Of a stretch of 57,930 bases of DNA, positions 17,997-26,962 are shown piece by piece. This DNA is from Burkholderia sp. E7m39. GTDB lineage: Bacteria > Pseudomonadota > Gammaproteobacteria > Burkholderiales > Burkholderiaceae. The notes beneath the pieces are model-generated. The model had not been told where the DNA came from. It searched no databases and was given only the letters and a program-made list of their open reading frames with translations. Where the stretch lies: contig BBSL01000254.1 of NCBI GenBank assembly GCA_001319865.1, positions 1 through 57,930 on the forward strand. The letters run 5' to 3'. Position numbers and translations under genes: made by a program. The number at the start of each line of letters is the position of its first letter. The first letter of the stretch is position 1.

Positions 17997-18661
17997 AGGT
18001 CTTCACCTCACTATGGTCAGTTAATTAACCCAGCAAACCACTTAAACTGCCTCCCTTCGCCATGTGGCCGGCTTTCCCGACCTCGGACTACTACGGAGGC
18101 TGCGCCGGCCTGCACGTCATCGGGGGCACACTCCCTTGGCATCCGTGCAGACCTTCCCCAGTTCACATGCTGGACTCGACGCATGGGCGAGGCTGCCTGT
18201 CGCAGTCTTTATCCTTGCTTGCCGCAAGTCGTCGCGAACACCACGATCTAGCTGCGCACTCCCCGTGGTTCCATTCCGACCAGCATACATATCCGGTCGG
18301 CGCTCGTGCCGCCGGTCCATACGTGTGACCGGCGTCAGTCCGCGTCCTGCCCATGAAGCGGTGTGGGCAGGGGTGACTTTTCAACCCTCAGATGCGGTTT
18401 AACAGGTTCGTGTTCCTCAACCGTCCCATGCTCAGCCTGGAGGCTCATCTTGGCGTAACCGCTTCGCCGCAAGCCCCGTTTCCCACGGACTACGTCACCT
18501 TGCCAGTGTCAGCAAGTCACCGCCGCTTCGGCTCACTTCCTCTCGCAGCAGAGGAAGGGCATGCCCCGGTACCGCAACATCAACTACTCCGGAGTCCTGC
18601 ATTCCAAACATGCTCAAGCAGTTTCACCCCCATACAGGCGGGCTACGTTGGCTGGGCGTAC

Positions 18662-19022
18662 CGTAGGTGAAATCCGAAACCCAGAGCTGGTTCGGCCGTG
18701 CCGCCTTGAACTGGCGATTGACCCGATCCAGTGGGCGCGGGGCTATAACATCAGGAACAGTCGTGCGAACACGCTTGCCTCGCATCACGCCGCGCAAACC
18801 CAGTTGCTTCATCAACCGTTCGACCGTGCAGCGCGCCACCGCGATACGCTCTCGGTTCATCTGCTTCCAGACTTTATCGGCGCCGTAGACCTGCATGTTG
18901 GCCCGCCACACACGCTCGATCTCCGGCCGCAGACGTTCATCGCAGATTGCGCGAACAGAGCGCCGCGACGGATCACGAAGCTGCGCGGCATGGCGTCGGT
19001 AGCCCGACGGGGCAATCCGCAA
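18662..19022 (-). CDS. IS3 OrfB transposase, N-terminal exon
   Basis: This exon encodes the HTH_21-like region and the start of the DDE domain of IS3 OrfB: MRIAPSGYRRHAAQLRDPSR, then YGADKVWKQMNRE, LMKQLGLRGVMRGKRVRTT, and the first catalytic Asp in NQLWVSDFTY. It stops at the intron 5' splice site. Native OrfB is normally made by a -1 programmed frameshift from OrfA, so its coding sequence extends upstream of the Met at 19022 into the OrfA 3' end. Confidence 0.82.
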
Positions 19023-19078
19023 GACCTTGCAGATCGGCTCGACCCCGAAGGTGTCGCGATGCTGATCGATAAAGGCCT

Positions 19079-19408
19079 TCAGGACTTGAAACGGCGGTCG
19101 AGCTCCGCCTGGGCGAAAAACGCGCTCGCGACCTTGAGAATCTCATTGGCACGACGCAACTCCTTGACTTCGCGCTCCAAGGCCTTGAGGCGCTCGCGCT
19201 CGTCTGAGGTCACGCCATCGCGCTCACCACCGTGGTCGACCTGGTCGCGCTTGACCCACTCGTGCAGTGTCTGCGGTGTGCAACCGATCATCGGCGCAAT
19301 CGATTCGACCGCCGCCCACATCGACGGATGTTCGCTACGCTGCTCGCGCACCAGACGCACTGCGCGCTCCCGGACTTCCGGGGAAAACTTGGTTACCTTC
19401 TTGTTCAT
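19079..19408 (-). CDS. IS3 OrfA (transposase helix-turn-helix subunit)
   Basis: A 109-aa protein with an N-terminal helix-turn-helix ([28 protein letters not shown]) and a C-terminal leucine-zipper-like helix ([20 protein letters not shown]). These features define OrfA of IS3-family elements. It binds the inverted repeats and, by frameshifting, supplies the N-terminus of the OrfAB transposase. The reading frame is intact. Confidence 0.88.
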   Translation of the reverse strand: MNKKVTKFSPEVRERAVRLVREQRSEHPSMWAAVESIAPMIGCTPQTLHEWVKRDQVDHGGERDGVTSDERERLKALEREVKELRRANEILKVASAFFAQAELDRRFKS

Positions 19409-19516
19409 GGCTCCATTCTCTCAAGAGTTGGAGCCTCCACAAAATCCGGGGCGGTTCAGAGTTCAAGCAGCGGTATTGTTCAACTGAAGTAACCGAGGCC
19501 GTTCTCCAAGATTGAA

Positions 19517-19666
19517 ATGGCCCGAAGAAATCAGGCAGGTCACAGTGGTGAATGGTTCTGCTTCGAAGTCAACCCCTCGCCGGGCTTCACGTTTTATGAG
19601 GCTGCAACGGGTCAGCCCATTGCAGCGGCCATTGCCGAACTACTGACGAGCATCGATTCGCGATAG
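19517..19666 (+). CDS. Short frame, possible gene fragment
   Basis: A 49-codon frame (MARRNQAGHSGEWFCFEVNP...) just outside the IS right end. The composition is protein-like, with no rare-codon or low-complexity signs, but no ribosome binding site precedes the ATG. It may be the 3' end of a gene cut by the IS or by the flanking deletion. I cannot name a family. Confidence 0.25.
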   Translation: MARRNQAGHSGEWFCFEVNPSPGFTFYEAATGQPIAAAIAELLTSIDSR

Positions 19667-19827
19667 TGGCGAGTTTCACGTCGGTACGGGTAATCAAACT
19701 CGAAATGAAACGACACAACGCGCTGTTACAGATCTTGAGTCGCGACAAGTCCATGGCGAAGGATCGCGATGCTGTGCGACATGGCGCCGGTGGCCGAACC
19801 GGGCAATCCACAGCATGGAGAGCGCTG

Positions 19828-20295
19828 TTACGGACCTAACGTTTTAATGGTTACCTCGAAGCGCTTTTGGGTGGACTGTTCGCCCTCCCAGTGCCGCCAA
19901 AGCTTGAACTTTAATTTAACGGTACCAATCGCTTTAGGCTGGATTGTCCAACACACTTTCCCGCCGCTTCCGATGACATCGCGCGGTGTCGTAACGGGTT
20001 GCTCGTCCAATTCCACGATTCCAGTGTTAGGACTATCGATTGTCCAGCGATAACCGGTGCTCACGTTCTCGGGTAGACACAACGCCGCCACATCGCCAAA
20101 AGATAGCTCGACGGTAGATTGGTCATCGGATTGAGTTATCCTTATTACGCTCGTCACGGTCTTCGTCGCTCCACTTTGGGTACATGCCGACGCAAGCAGG
20201 CAGGCTATCAATGTTGCCAGTCGTAGCGTGTGCGCCTGCCTGGCCGGCGAGATTCCTAGATAGAGTCGTTTATATTGTGATGCCGTAACTCTCAT
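19828..20295 (-). CDS. Chagasin-type (I42) cysteine protease inhibitor lipoprotein
   Basis: A 155-aa protein with a lipoprotein signal (hydrophobic ATLIACLLASAC, Cys38). The mature domain carries the three loops of chagasin/ICP inhibitors: LPENVSTGYRW (residues 74-84, the NPTTGY-W loop), GSGGKVCW (109-116, the GxGG loop) and a third loop RHWE (134-137, replacing the usual RPW). Such inhibitors block papain-like C1 proteases. Its start lies inside the 3' end of the C1 peptidase gene (26-nt overlap), so protease and inhibitor are coupled. Lipidation would place the inhibitor in the periplasm or outer membrane, where it could protect the producer. An upstream in-frame extension lacks support. 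Confidence 0.8.
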   Translation of the reverse strand: MRVTASQYKRLYLGISPARQAHTLRLATLIACLLASACTQSGATKTVTSVIRITQSDDQSTVELSFGDVAALCLPENVSTGYRWTIDSPNTGIVELDEQPVTTPRDVIGSGGKVCWTIQPKAIGTVKLKFKLWRHWEGEQSTQKRFEVTIKTLGP

Positions 20296-21064
20296 TGAAA
20301 AATCCTGCGGTAATGTAGGCCTCACTCGCATAAGCGAACCCATTATCGCCCCAATTGCGCCCCCAGCTATTACGGATGATGAAACGGTTGTCCGTGGTAT
20401 AGCCAACGACGCACGGTGCGTGCCCTCCCCTGACGGTATCAGGTAAGAATGTATCCAGAAGCCCGTTTGTATCTGTCGCATGGTCCCAAGTATGGTCAAC
20501 ACCTAGTCCAACGAGGATAGGACCGTGTGCAACGAGCCATGCTCTCCAATGATTGAGATCCTTCCTGAGATTGAAATATCCAGACGCCCGGAACTGAGCG
20601 GCGGTTGCAAAAAAATCATCCTCTCCGTCAACATACATCGTAACGTCTATATCGAACGGCAAGAGTTTGTCAGGTACGACACCATACTTCTTACAGATCT
20701 TCAACGCAGCCTTCAGGCTCGTACCAGCTTGCTCAATGCATGTCTCGGGTCTGGTGACATATTCGTCCGTCTCTTTAGATGCCATCCAGGTAAACCGGGG
20801 GGACAGAAGTTGATCCTCAGCGATCTTTCCAGCCTTGACAAGGTGATATCGCATGACGCCGTCAGTGGATCCCCAGCCCACACATGAGCCAGTATTCTTT
20901 TGATCGCCCACAGGCCACCACGACGCTCGCAAATCAACACTCGGCGGCAATGCCTCAACTGCAGCCACTGCTCCCGATTGAATCGCGCTCTGAAAGCGCC
21001 AGTCCTGTTCCGTTTCCTTTGAAGGAACGAGATTGCATATGCGTTGAGTTACCTTGGTCTGCAT
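20270..21064 (-). CDS. Papain-like C1 family cysteine peptidase
   Basis: A 264-aa protein with the full C1A catalytic set: the oxyanion Gln and Cys61 in VGDQKNTGSCVGWG, His215 in GGHAPCVVGY, and Asn232 in IRNSWGRNWGDNGF. The N-terminal PPSVDLRASWWPV segment matches the mature-enzyme start of the family. The prosegment is short (about 40 residues), and I see no Sec signal peptide, so the route out of the cytoplasm (if any) is unclear. An AT-rich region lies upstream. The chagasin-type inhibitor gene overlaps its 3' end. This pairing supports an exported protease toxin or defence enzyme with self-protection, which is inference. Confidence 0.85.
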   Translation of the reverse strand: MQTKVTQRICNLVPSKETEQDWRFQSAIQSGAVAAVEALPPSVDLRASWWPVGDQKNTGSCVGWGSTDGVMRYHLVKAGKIAEDQLLSPRFTWMASKETDEYVTRPETCIEQAGTSLKAALKICKKYGVVPDKLLPFDIDVTMYVDGEDDFFATAAQFRASGYFNLRKDLNHWRAWLVAHGPILVGLGVDHTWDHATDTNGLLDTFLPDTVRGGHAPCVVGYTTDNRFIIRNSWGRNWGDNGFAYASEAYITAGFFNESYGITI

Positions 21065-21969
21065 GATCCTACCTCCAGATAATCTGTGACGGTTTTTGCA
21101 TATCTATTATCAAGAATAGAACATTTATTATTACGCATTTTAACAATTATTTGAGTACCAGTTATTTTGATTGAAGTCATCAACCAAATCAATATGGTTT
21201 GACATGCTTACTACGTAAATGTCGATATGACACTCGATCCTCGACATGAACAAAGCGAGTTCTTTCAATCAACAATATAAGGGTTTTGAAAACTTTTCAA
21301 GGCGGAATCAGTAAGGGTCTGCCTGGCTCCATGATGCTATGCCTCATGATCTGCGCATGGCAATGAGGAATTTTATAAGTATGCGCTGGAATATATTTGC
21401 ACGAGATGCCTTAAGTCATTCACAAACAGAAGAATTGTTGACAGTACAGATGCTATGAAATCGATGAACGTCGCAATGCTTCGAAAAAGGAAACTTGACA
21501 ACGTCTTCGTATCGACCCAATCTCGCTCGAGATAGAGCCGCGTGGAGAGACGGCGAATCTCGGGTTAGCTCGTCTTCGACCTGCACCTCGCTAGATGACG
21601 GGCCCCGGAAATTTCTCGGAGGCCTTCTTGAGCTAGACACGGCGTAGCAGGGTTTGCAGTCCGTCAATTCAAATTTTTGGAATTCCAATCGTCTTTTTAG
21701 CGTTCCGCTTGATACTGGCGAACCGACGGCGACATCAGCCAAAAGGGTTCCGCGTAGGCTCACCGATGCCGTGAAATGTGGATCACCGCCAAGGAAATGG
21801 CGAAGACGGCGATCAGGGCCACGAAGCCTGCCCACTAAGATCGTCGTGAATTTTTTCATTGCTACATTCGTCATCGTTATCTTGCTGAGAGTTTCCTGGT
21901 TTGTGCATCCATACAGCGTTCGGGAAAACATAGCAGTGTTTTTGTATCGAACTACCAATTTTGAAATAG
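21065..21969. other. AT-rich intergenic region, no supported gene
   Basis: About 900 bp. The first about 300 bp (21080-21400) are much more AT-rich than the rest of the window and probably contain the promoter of the peptidase gene and H-NS-type binding targets. Between 21650 and 21960 short frames occur on both strands, including a minus-strand hydrophobic fragment (AGFVALIAVFAISLAVIH), but all are interrupted. Confidence 0.45.
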
Positions 21970-22341
21970 TCGACTCTCGGCATCATTCCGGCGATCGGAA
22001 CGGCGGCAGCGGCGTCAATAGCCTTCTTTGACCCTAATGGTAATCTTGCTCGACAAAACCAACTCGCATTGGGACTACAGCAGCTTCACTATCAGCTTGC
22101 GGCTACTGCGTGGAAGATTAAATGTCCCAACGACTCCGCAGCAGAACTCGAGCAAACGGACGCCGCCCGTATTGACAACTTCAATCAACGGTTTCAGGAC
22201 CCGCTTTTCAGTGCGGGCGACACTCAGTCGACGGGTCAATCATCGAGTTCCGAGAAAAATACGCCGCCCCACCTCTCCGAAATGAGAAATGACCGTTTTG
22301 TATACCGGCATCTACACGACCGCTCAGTTTTTGCAATGTAA
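21970..22341 (+). pseudogene. Fragment of an unknown gene lacking a start
   Basis: A 123-codon open stretch bounded by an upstream TAG at 21967. It reads LGIIPAIGTAAAASIAFFDP and continues NGNLARQNQLALGLQQLHYQ. The protein-like composition without an ATG suggests a gene whose 5' end was lost. A TTG at 22069 could start a shorter product. The family is not recognised. Confidence 0.3.
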
Positions 22342-22417
22342 CCCATTCGTCTTCGCTATTGTCACAAGAACCTTCGCGCGTACTCCCGCCGCGCCTTCGC
22401 GTCGTTAGGTCGATCGA

Positions 22418-23563
22418 TCAGCGAGCATTTTTCCGGGTTGGCGCGGATGGCTGCGCGCGTGCGTTGGCAGAAGGCGTTGCCTCGGTATTCGCAATCTTGG
22501 GGGTCTGTTCCGTGATCCAGGTCTTCAAGACACCCTCGCAGTTCTCCGCAAGTTTTTTACCGCCGAGATGTTGAGGCCCAAGAGCTTCCGCGCAGAGGAC
22601 GACGAGGGGTGCGGTGGCGGAATGCTTCATGTAGTTCTCTTGCAGCTTCAGCACAATGTTCGCGATCGCAGCCTGGTCCCCGATTCCTGCGCCCGATTTA
22701 ACGCCGCTGGCGCCGTCCGCGCTTTCCGCATGGGCAGGAGGCGCGCCTGCGGCGTTCGGGGCATCGCTGGCCGCGGTCTGCACCATTGCGTCGGATATTG
22801 CGAGTCTGATCTTCTGCATGACCGGATCGTTGATTGCGTCGGCGCCTGATTCTGTCTTGAGCCGGGGCGCGGGAGCGACTTCCTCCGTGGACGCTTTGGC
22901 CCTGCTTTCGCTGTCTTGATCGCTTCCCGGCCTGTTTGCTGCCGAAGGAGCAGAGGCTGGCGGCGGCGGTAGCGCCTTGATTTTGAGCGGCGTGTTCTCT
23001 GTGGACATGCTGGTCACGGCTTCGATCGCGAGCAACGTCACCATCGTTTCGCCGTACCTGCTGAGCACTAATGCATACTCCTCTCTTGTGATCGCGCCAT
23101 TTGCATAGGCTTCACACAGTCGATACACGCCGTCTCTCAGAAGCTGCGTCGTAGCAAGGCGGCGGCCAAGTTCGCCGATCGCGGCCCCATGTGCCGTGGA
23201 GAGAAACGAGTTCAGCGATGCTTCCGCTCCGGAGCCACCGAGTGCCTCGAGTCCTTTGGCGGTCGCGTTCGCGTTCGCGGTAATGGCATCGGACAATGCC
23301 TTTGCGATGTCCGGACTTGGTTCAGCGCATACGGTGTAGTTGGGATCGGCGGCCCAGTCAAACGGCGGTGGTGCTTCCTGCTCTACTGCAACGCCGGATG
23401 CTGGATGGACATGCTTCGGACGAGCGAACACGAAACGAAGATCGGCGGTGGCAGCAACATACGGGGTGCTGGCAATCGTGCCATCGAATGTTTTCGGCTT
23501 GTTTGAGTTCGCACATGCCGTCAGACCGAGGCTCAGCATCACTCCGTACAGTATTATTTTCAT
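22418..23563 (-). CDS. Putative lipoprotein of unknown function
   Basis: A 381-aa protein with a lipoprotein signal peptide (MKIILYGVMLSLGLTAC; Cys about residue 17). The N-terminal 170 residues of the mature part are helical with three cysteines. A Pro/Ala/Ser-rich flexible region follows (about 195-290), then a short helical domain with CAEALGPQHLGGKKLAENCE, whose two Cys may form a disulfide. It is divergently transcribed from the alpha/beta hydrolase gene and shares its intergenic region. Lipoproteins next to lipase-type enzymes are sometimes their periplasmic immunity proteins, but that is not shown here. Confidence 0.65.
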   Translation of the reverse strand: MKIILYGVMLSLGLTACANSNKPKTFDGTIASTPYVAATADLRFVFARPKHVHPASGVAVEQEAPPPFDWAADPNYTVCAEPSPDIAKALSDAITANANATAKGLEALGGSGAEASLNSFLSTAHGAAIGELGRRLATTQLLRDGVYRLCEAYANGAITREEYALVLSRYGETMVTLLAIEAVTSMSTENTPLKIKALPPPPASAPSAANRPGSDQDSESRAKASTEEVAPAPRLKTESGADAINDPVMQKIRLAISDAMVQTAASDAPNAAGAPPAHAESADGASGVKSGAGIGDQAAIANIVLKLQENYMKHSATAPLVVLCAEALGPQHLGGKKLAENCEGVLKTWITEQTPKIANTEATPSANARAQPSAPTRKNAR

Positions 23564-24358
23564 TTCGGACTCCGCTTCAATTCCGACCGCCGAAGTATGC
23601 TCGGGCTCCCGATACGCCTTATTTTTAGGTCACCTTCTTGAAGGAATCGTACAGAGGCATGAACCCAGGCAAAACGAGTGCGTGCGTTCGGCGAACGCCA
23701 GTGCATATACGAACGCGCCTCGATAACAGTGCACGAGCCGCAGAATCAGGCTCGATGGAAACCTGGCGAGCCAGGCGTGAAACAAGCCGCGGATCTCAAT
23801 GTGACGGCGATAGCCGACGCGCGATGAACCCGGATCTGCGGGCGCAAATTCGACGCTGTGACCGTTGCATGGTTTCCCTCCCTTTTCACGCAAAGTTGTT
23901 ATTGAGTTCTTGGTCCCATCGTGCGCATGCAGGCGAAAGCCTGCGGGACAATGACGAGCGTACGAATGGCGACGAGCATGAAGCAAAGCACGCAGGATCT
24001 GGTAAAAATCATAGAACCGTGAAATCGCAGGTAAATAAGGACGAACCCGCAGTAATCCAATCAAATATTGTCAAAAGGCCCATGGACTCGATAAGCAGAA
24101 AAAGTCGGACCGATTGTTTCTCGAATCTCAATTGATAGGTGCGCGCATTCCCAAGTTCGATGGGCCGCGCCCAAGGCCGGCGATGAGCCGGTCATTTTCG
24201 GCAGCCTGGTTTCGCGTCAGGCCGACACTGAGATCCCATGGGTGACTTCGCTTGCTTTTGCATTGGCGCGAGCTACTATTTTGAATAATGTTGTGCACGT
24301 TATACGACGGCACCTTCATCGACGCACTCGCCGCGCCCCCTGCAAAACCATACTCATC
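23564..24358. other. Divergent intergenic region with one arm of an inverted repeat
   Basis: About 800 bp between the divergently transcribed lipoprotein and hydrolase genes. It must hold both promoters, but I cannot point to clear -35/-10 boxes. It contains the left arm (24004-24049) of a repeat whose inverted partner lies downstream of the hydrolase gene. Overlapping frames on both strands lack credible starts. Confidence 0.45.
24004..24049 (-). repeat. Left arm of an inverted repeat flanking the hydrolase gene
   Basis: Read on the minus strand this arm contains GGGTTCGTCCTTATTTACCTG and, 11 nt later, TTCTATGATTTTTA. The plus strand at 26480-26524 has GGGTTCGACCTTATTTAACT followed by G, and then the same TTCTATGATTTT block at the same spacing. 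About three quarters of the 45 positions match. Confidence 0.55.
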
Positions 24359-26305
24359 ATGAACGATCGGTCTGGAACCACGGCCACCGAGGACATCGAA
24401 CAACAGTGCCTTGGCGCGAGTGTCCCGAAAGCGCGAACGATCGAGAAAATCATTGTCGCCATTCACGGCGTCGGTAACCAGCGGCGCAGCGATACTGTCC
24501 GAACGGTTGCACATCGCGTGGGCGCGCTGAGCAAGCCGCCTCTACCCGTGATGCCTCTCGGCTTCTTTAGTGTCGGCAATGCCGGAGAGGTCCATGTGAG
24601 CGAACTGGATGTGGATGCAAACCATCCGCTCTGGAATGTGGGTTTCGCCGAAGTGTATTGGGCCGACGTGCCGCGTGGGGTGGTGACTCAGGGTGACACG
24701 CTCGAAGAAAGCAAGGCATGGGGGCGAACGATCGTCGGCCGGGCGCAAGCGAACTATCGCAAGCAAGTTTCTCAGGATGGCTGCAAATTGACCGATGTGG
24801 ATTTTTCGCAGGTAGCGGGCGTCACCGAAGAGATCATCGAGGCAGTGGCCCTGATGGAGAACCTTCTGTGGTTGTTCGGCAAAGCCGGTCTGTTCAAGTT
24901 CGACCTCGCTCCGCTGCTGACCGACTACATCGGCGATGTGCAACTGGTTGCTGAGTTTCAGTCATATCGCAGGCAAATTGTCGACCGGTTTCACGACGCG
25001 ATGAATAAGATCCTGCGATACCTCGCCGGCAGAAAGATGCCTAGGCCGCAGATCTACGTCATCGCGCACAGCGAAGGCACGGTCATCAGTTTCCTGGCCA
25101 TGCTGGAGGCGCTCTCGCTGGCGAAGATGGGAAACGGCGTTGTCGTACCCGACGGGCAGCGGAGATACGACTGGATTGGCAGTGTTCGTGGCTTCATGAC
25201 CATCGGCTCCCCGATCGACAAGCACCTGCTGCTATGGCCCAATCTCTGGCCCTCGCGGCAACAGATGAACCCTGACGCCGATTCTCCACGTATCAAACTG
25301 TCGTCGCCGATCAAATGGCGCAACTACTACGACTATGGCGATCCGATCGGCTTTCAGCTAGATACCGCGCGGGACTATCTCAAACGCCTGGGCTGCGAAG
25401 CGTTCGAATTCGATGCGACACTGCACGATAGAGGCTTCAGCCGGTACCCACTGCCAGGCAAGGCACATACCGATTATTGGCAAGACACGAAGCTCTTTCG
25501 GCACTTCTTCGAGGACGTTGTGCTGGCCGACGCAACGCAACCTTCCAGTGGAGCCAGTCAGTGCCAGCCCAGGAAACCGCCGCGCTCGACGCTGTATGCC
25601 AGCGTGATCAGCCTCGCCGTGCCATACGTACTTGCGCTGCTGCTGCATATCGGGGCGGTCTATGTGATGTTCAAAGCGACAATCACGTTCCTCGCCCAGC
25701 CTTGGTGGAATCTCCACGATACCGTCGCCTGCGTGAGCGCGCTGTCGATCCTGCTCGCCTGCGTGACGGTTGCAGGCAGGCTTCCACGGCTCGTCAAGCG
25801 CTCGCAGGTCCGATGGTGGCTGCTATCCGCGGCAATCTTCGCTGCCGGCACGTATGCCAGCATGTCACTGCTTCCGAGTCAGCCGATTGCATTTTTGGCG
25901 AAACCGCTCGCGCAATTGACGCTGCTTCCCGATGCGGGTGCCAGCGACGGCACAACCCTTCTCGTGGGGGCGTGCATCGTGGTCGCCGCATCGGGGTGGC
26001 TCGTCCCACGTTGGCCGCGCGCCGGAAGACCGTTGATGGTTGCGCTCGGCGCGCTGCTGGTGGCGTCGGCGATCGGCGTCGGATACAACCATGTGCCTGA
26101 CGGAAAAGGGCCGCAGCTCTGGCCCTTGATACTGTCCGCCATGATTTTCATTTATCTGTGGTGGCTCGGTATCGTTCTATTTGATCTCACGTTTATCTGG
26201 CACCGCTACATCAGAAATTCGGTCGCGCTCGATACGTTGCGCGACTGGCGTGCCAAGGCGGACACAACACCACGCACATTCGGGTTGCGGAAATCGAAGA
26301 GCTAG
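24359..26305 (+). CDS. Alpha/beta hydrolase with C-terminal membrane domain
   Basis: A 648-aa protein. The N-terminal half is an alpha/beta hydrolase: an oxyanion-type strand IIVAIHGVGNQRRSD (about residues 31-45) and a nucleophile elbow VIAHSEGTVISF (about 233-244), with Ser236 in an S-x-G context (HSEGT rather than GxSxG). The C-terminal third (about 410-640) contains around six hydrophobic helices, so the enzyme is anchored in the inner membrane. The likely substrate is a lipid or ester; none can be assigned. I chose the ATG at 24359 because the hydrolase domain begins soon after; a 39-codon extension upstream is Arg-rich and unlikely. Membrane-tethered hydrolases of this type often occur beside patatin-like genes, as here. 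Confidence 0.7.
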   Translation: MNDRSGTTATEDIEQQCLGASVPKARTIEKIIVAIHGVGNQRRSDTVRTVAHRVGALSKPPLPVMPLGFFSVGNAGEVHVSELDVDANHPLWNVGFAEVYWADVPRGVVTQGDTLEESKAWGRTIVGRAQANYRKQVSQDGCKLTDVDFSQVAGVTEEIIEAVALMENLLWLFGKAGLFKFDLAPLLTDYIGDVQLVAEFQSYRRQIVDRFHDAMNKILRYLAGRKMPRPQIYVIAHSEGTVISFLAMLEALSLAKMGNGVVVPDGQRRYDWIGSVRGFMTIGSPIDKHLLLWPNLWPSRQQMNPDADSPRIKLSSPIKWRNYYDYGDPIGFQLDTARDYLKRLGCEAFEFDATLHDRGFSRYPLPGKAHTDYWQDTKLFRHFFEDVVLADATQPSSGASQCQPRKPPRSTLYASVISLAVPYVLALLLHIGAVYVMFKATITFLAQPWWNLHDTVACVSALSILLACVTVAGRLPRLVKRSQVRWWLLSAAIFAAGTYASMSLLPSQPIAFLAKPLAQLTLLPDAGASDGTTLLVGACIVVAASGWLVPRWPRAGRPLMVALGALLVASAIGVGYNHVPDGKGPQLWPLILSAMIFIYLWWLGIVLFDLTFIWHRYIRNSVALDTLRDWRAKADTTPRTFGLRKSKS

Positions 26306-26962
26306 CGGGATATGTGTGAGGTTATCGGGTGGCGCTGACTGCCATGACACGGCGCCGTCACCGGACACGTGACGCGAATCGTCACGAAACGGTACTCCCT
26401 CGCACACTAGATAAGGCCGACAGAATGTCGTCGAGGTCTCACTCGACACTGCCAAGACAACGATCATTTAGCATGACCAGGGTTCGACCTTATTTAACTG
26501 TACGTCCCGAATTCTATGATTTTATTCAAAACGATCGTCACACCTTCGGCACGAAGGAAGAATCATAAAGCCGAGTCAAGGTGATCATCACCGCAGTCGG
26601 CTATCGCCCGTAATCCGAATGAAAACAAAACGGTTAAGGGTGTCGAGGGATCCATCATGCAGCGGTCTATGCGTCGCTTCGTCGCCGTAGCAATGCTTCG
26701 AGTTCGTCATTCGGCTAAGCCTTTCGTACGTCAACTCGGTCCTCCCGCGTGAATTGCCTGGACGAATATACCGGGATAAGGCTGGCGTCGCTCGACACCA
26801 GCTCGCGTCCGTTGCATTCGCAAGCCCGGACACGATGACGTCTGCCAGCACGCGTACTCACTTGCGAAGACTGCGAAAATTCACATCTGGGCGCATGTTG
26901 ATCCGCTTCGCAGTCAATACTCCGACTTCGCGATGCGACATTCCGTTCGTCACGAGGCAAAC
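26306..26962. other. Intergenic region with right arm of the inverted repeat
   Basis: About 650 bp between the hydrolase and the patatin gene. It contains the repeat arm at 26480-26524. No gene with a credible start is visible on either strand. Confidence 0.45.
26480..26524 (+). repeat. Right arm of the inverted repeat flanking the hydrolase gene
   Basis: This arm contains GGGTTCGACCTTATTTAACT and TTCTATGATTTTA, and is the inverted partner of 24004-24049. The two arms enclose the complete hydrolase gene, with about 2.4 kb between them. Confidence 0.55.

Larger units (their letters stand above)
16374..18661 (-). mobile_element. Group II intron inserted in the IS3 transposase gene
   Basis: On the minus strand the intron begins GTACGCCC after exon ...CACCTACG, and ends ...CTTACTCCAC before exon TTTCGACG. 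The boundaries follow the group II pattern (GUNYG-like 5' end, AY 3' end), and their removal restores the transposase frame. It carries a reverse transcriptase/maturase gene and a canonical domain V at 16425-16458. About 650 nt of non-coding structural RNA (domains I-III) precede the maturase at 18010-18661. This is a 2.29-kb retroelement nested in an IS. Confidence 0.88.
15849..19459 (-). mobile_element. IS3-family insertion sequence split by a group II intron
   Basis: The ends are inverted repeats beginning TGAACCGCCCCGG (left end at 15849, right end at 19459). On the minus strand the element encodes OrfA (19079-19408) and OrfB (an N-terminal exon ending at 18662 and a C-terminal exon from 16373). 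Removing the 2288-bp intron leaves about 1.32 kb, normal for an IS3 element. The bases next to the ends are GAC and GAG, so no perfect 3-bp target duplication is present. This suggests a deletion or recombination after insertion. Confidence 0.85.
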
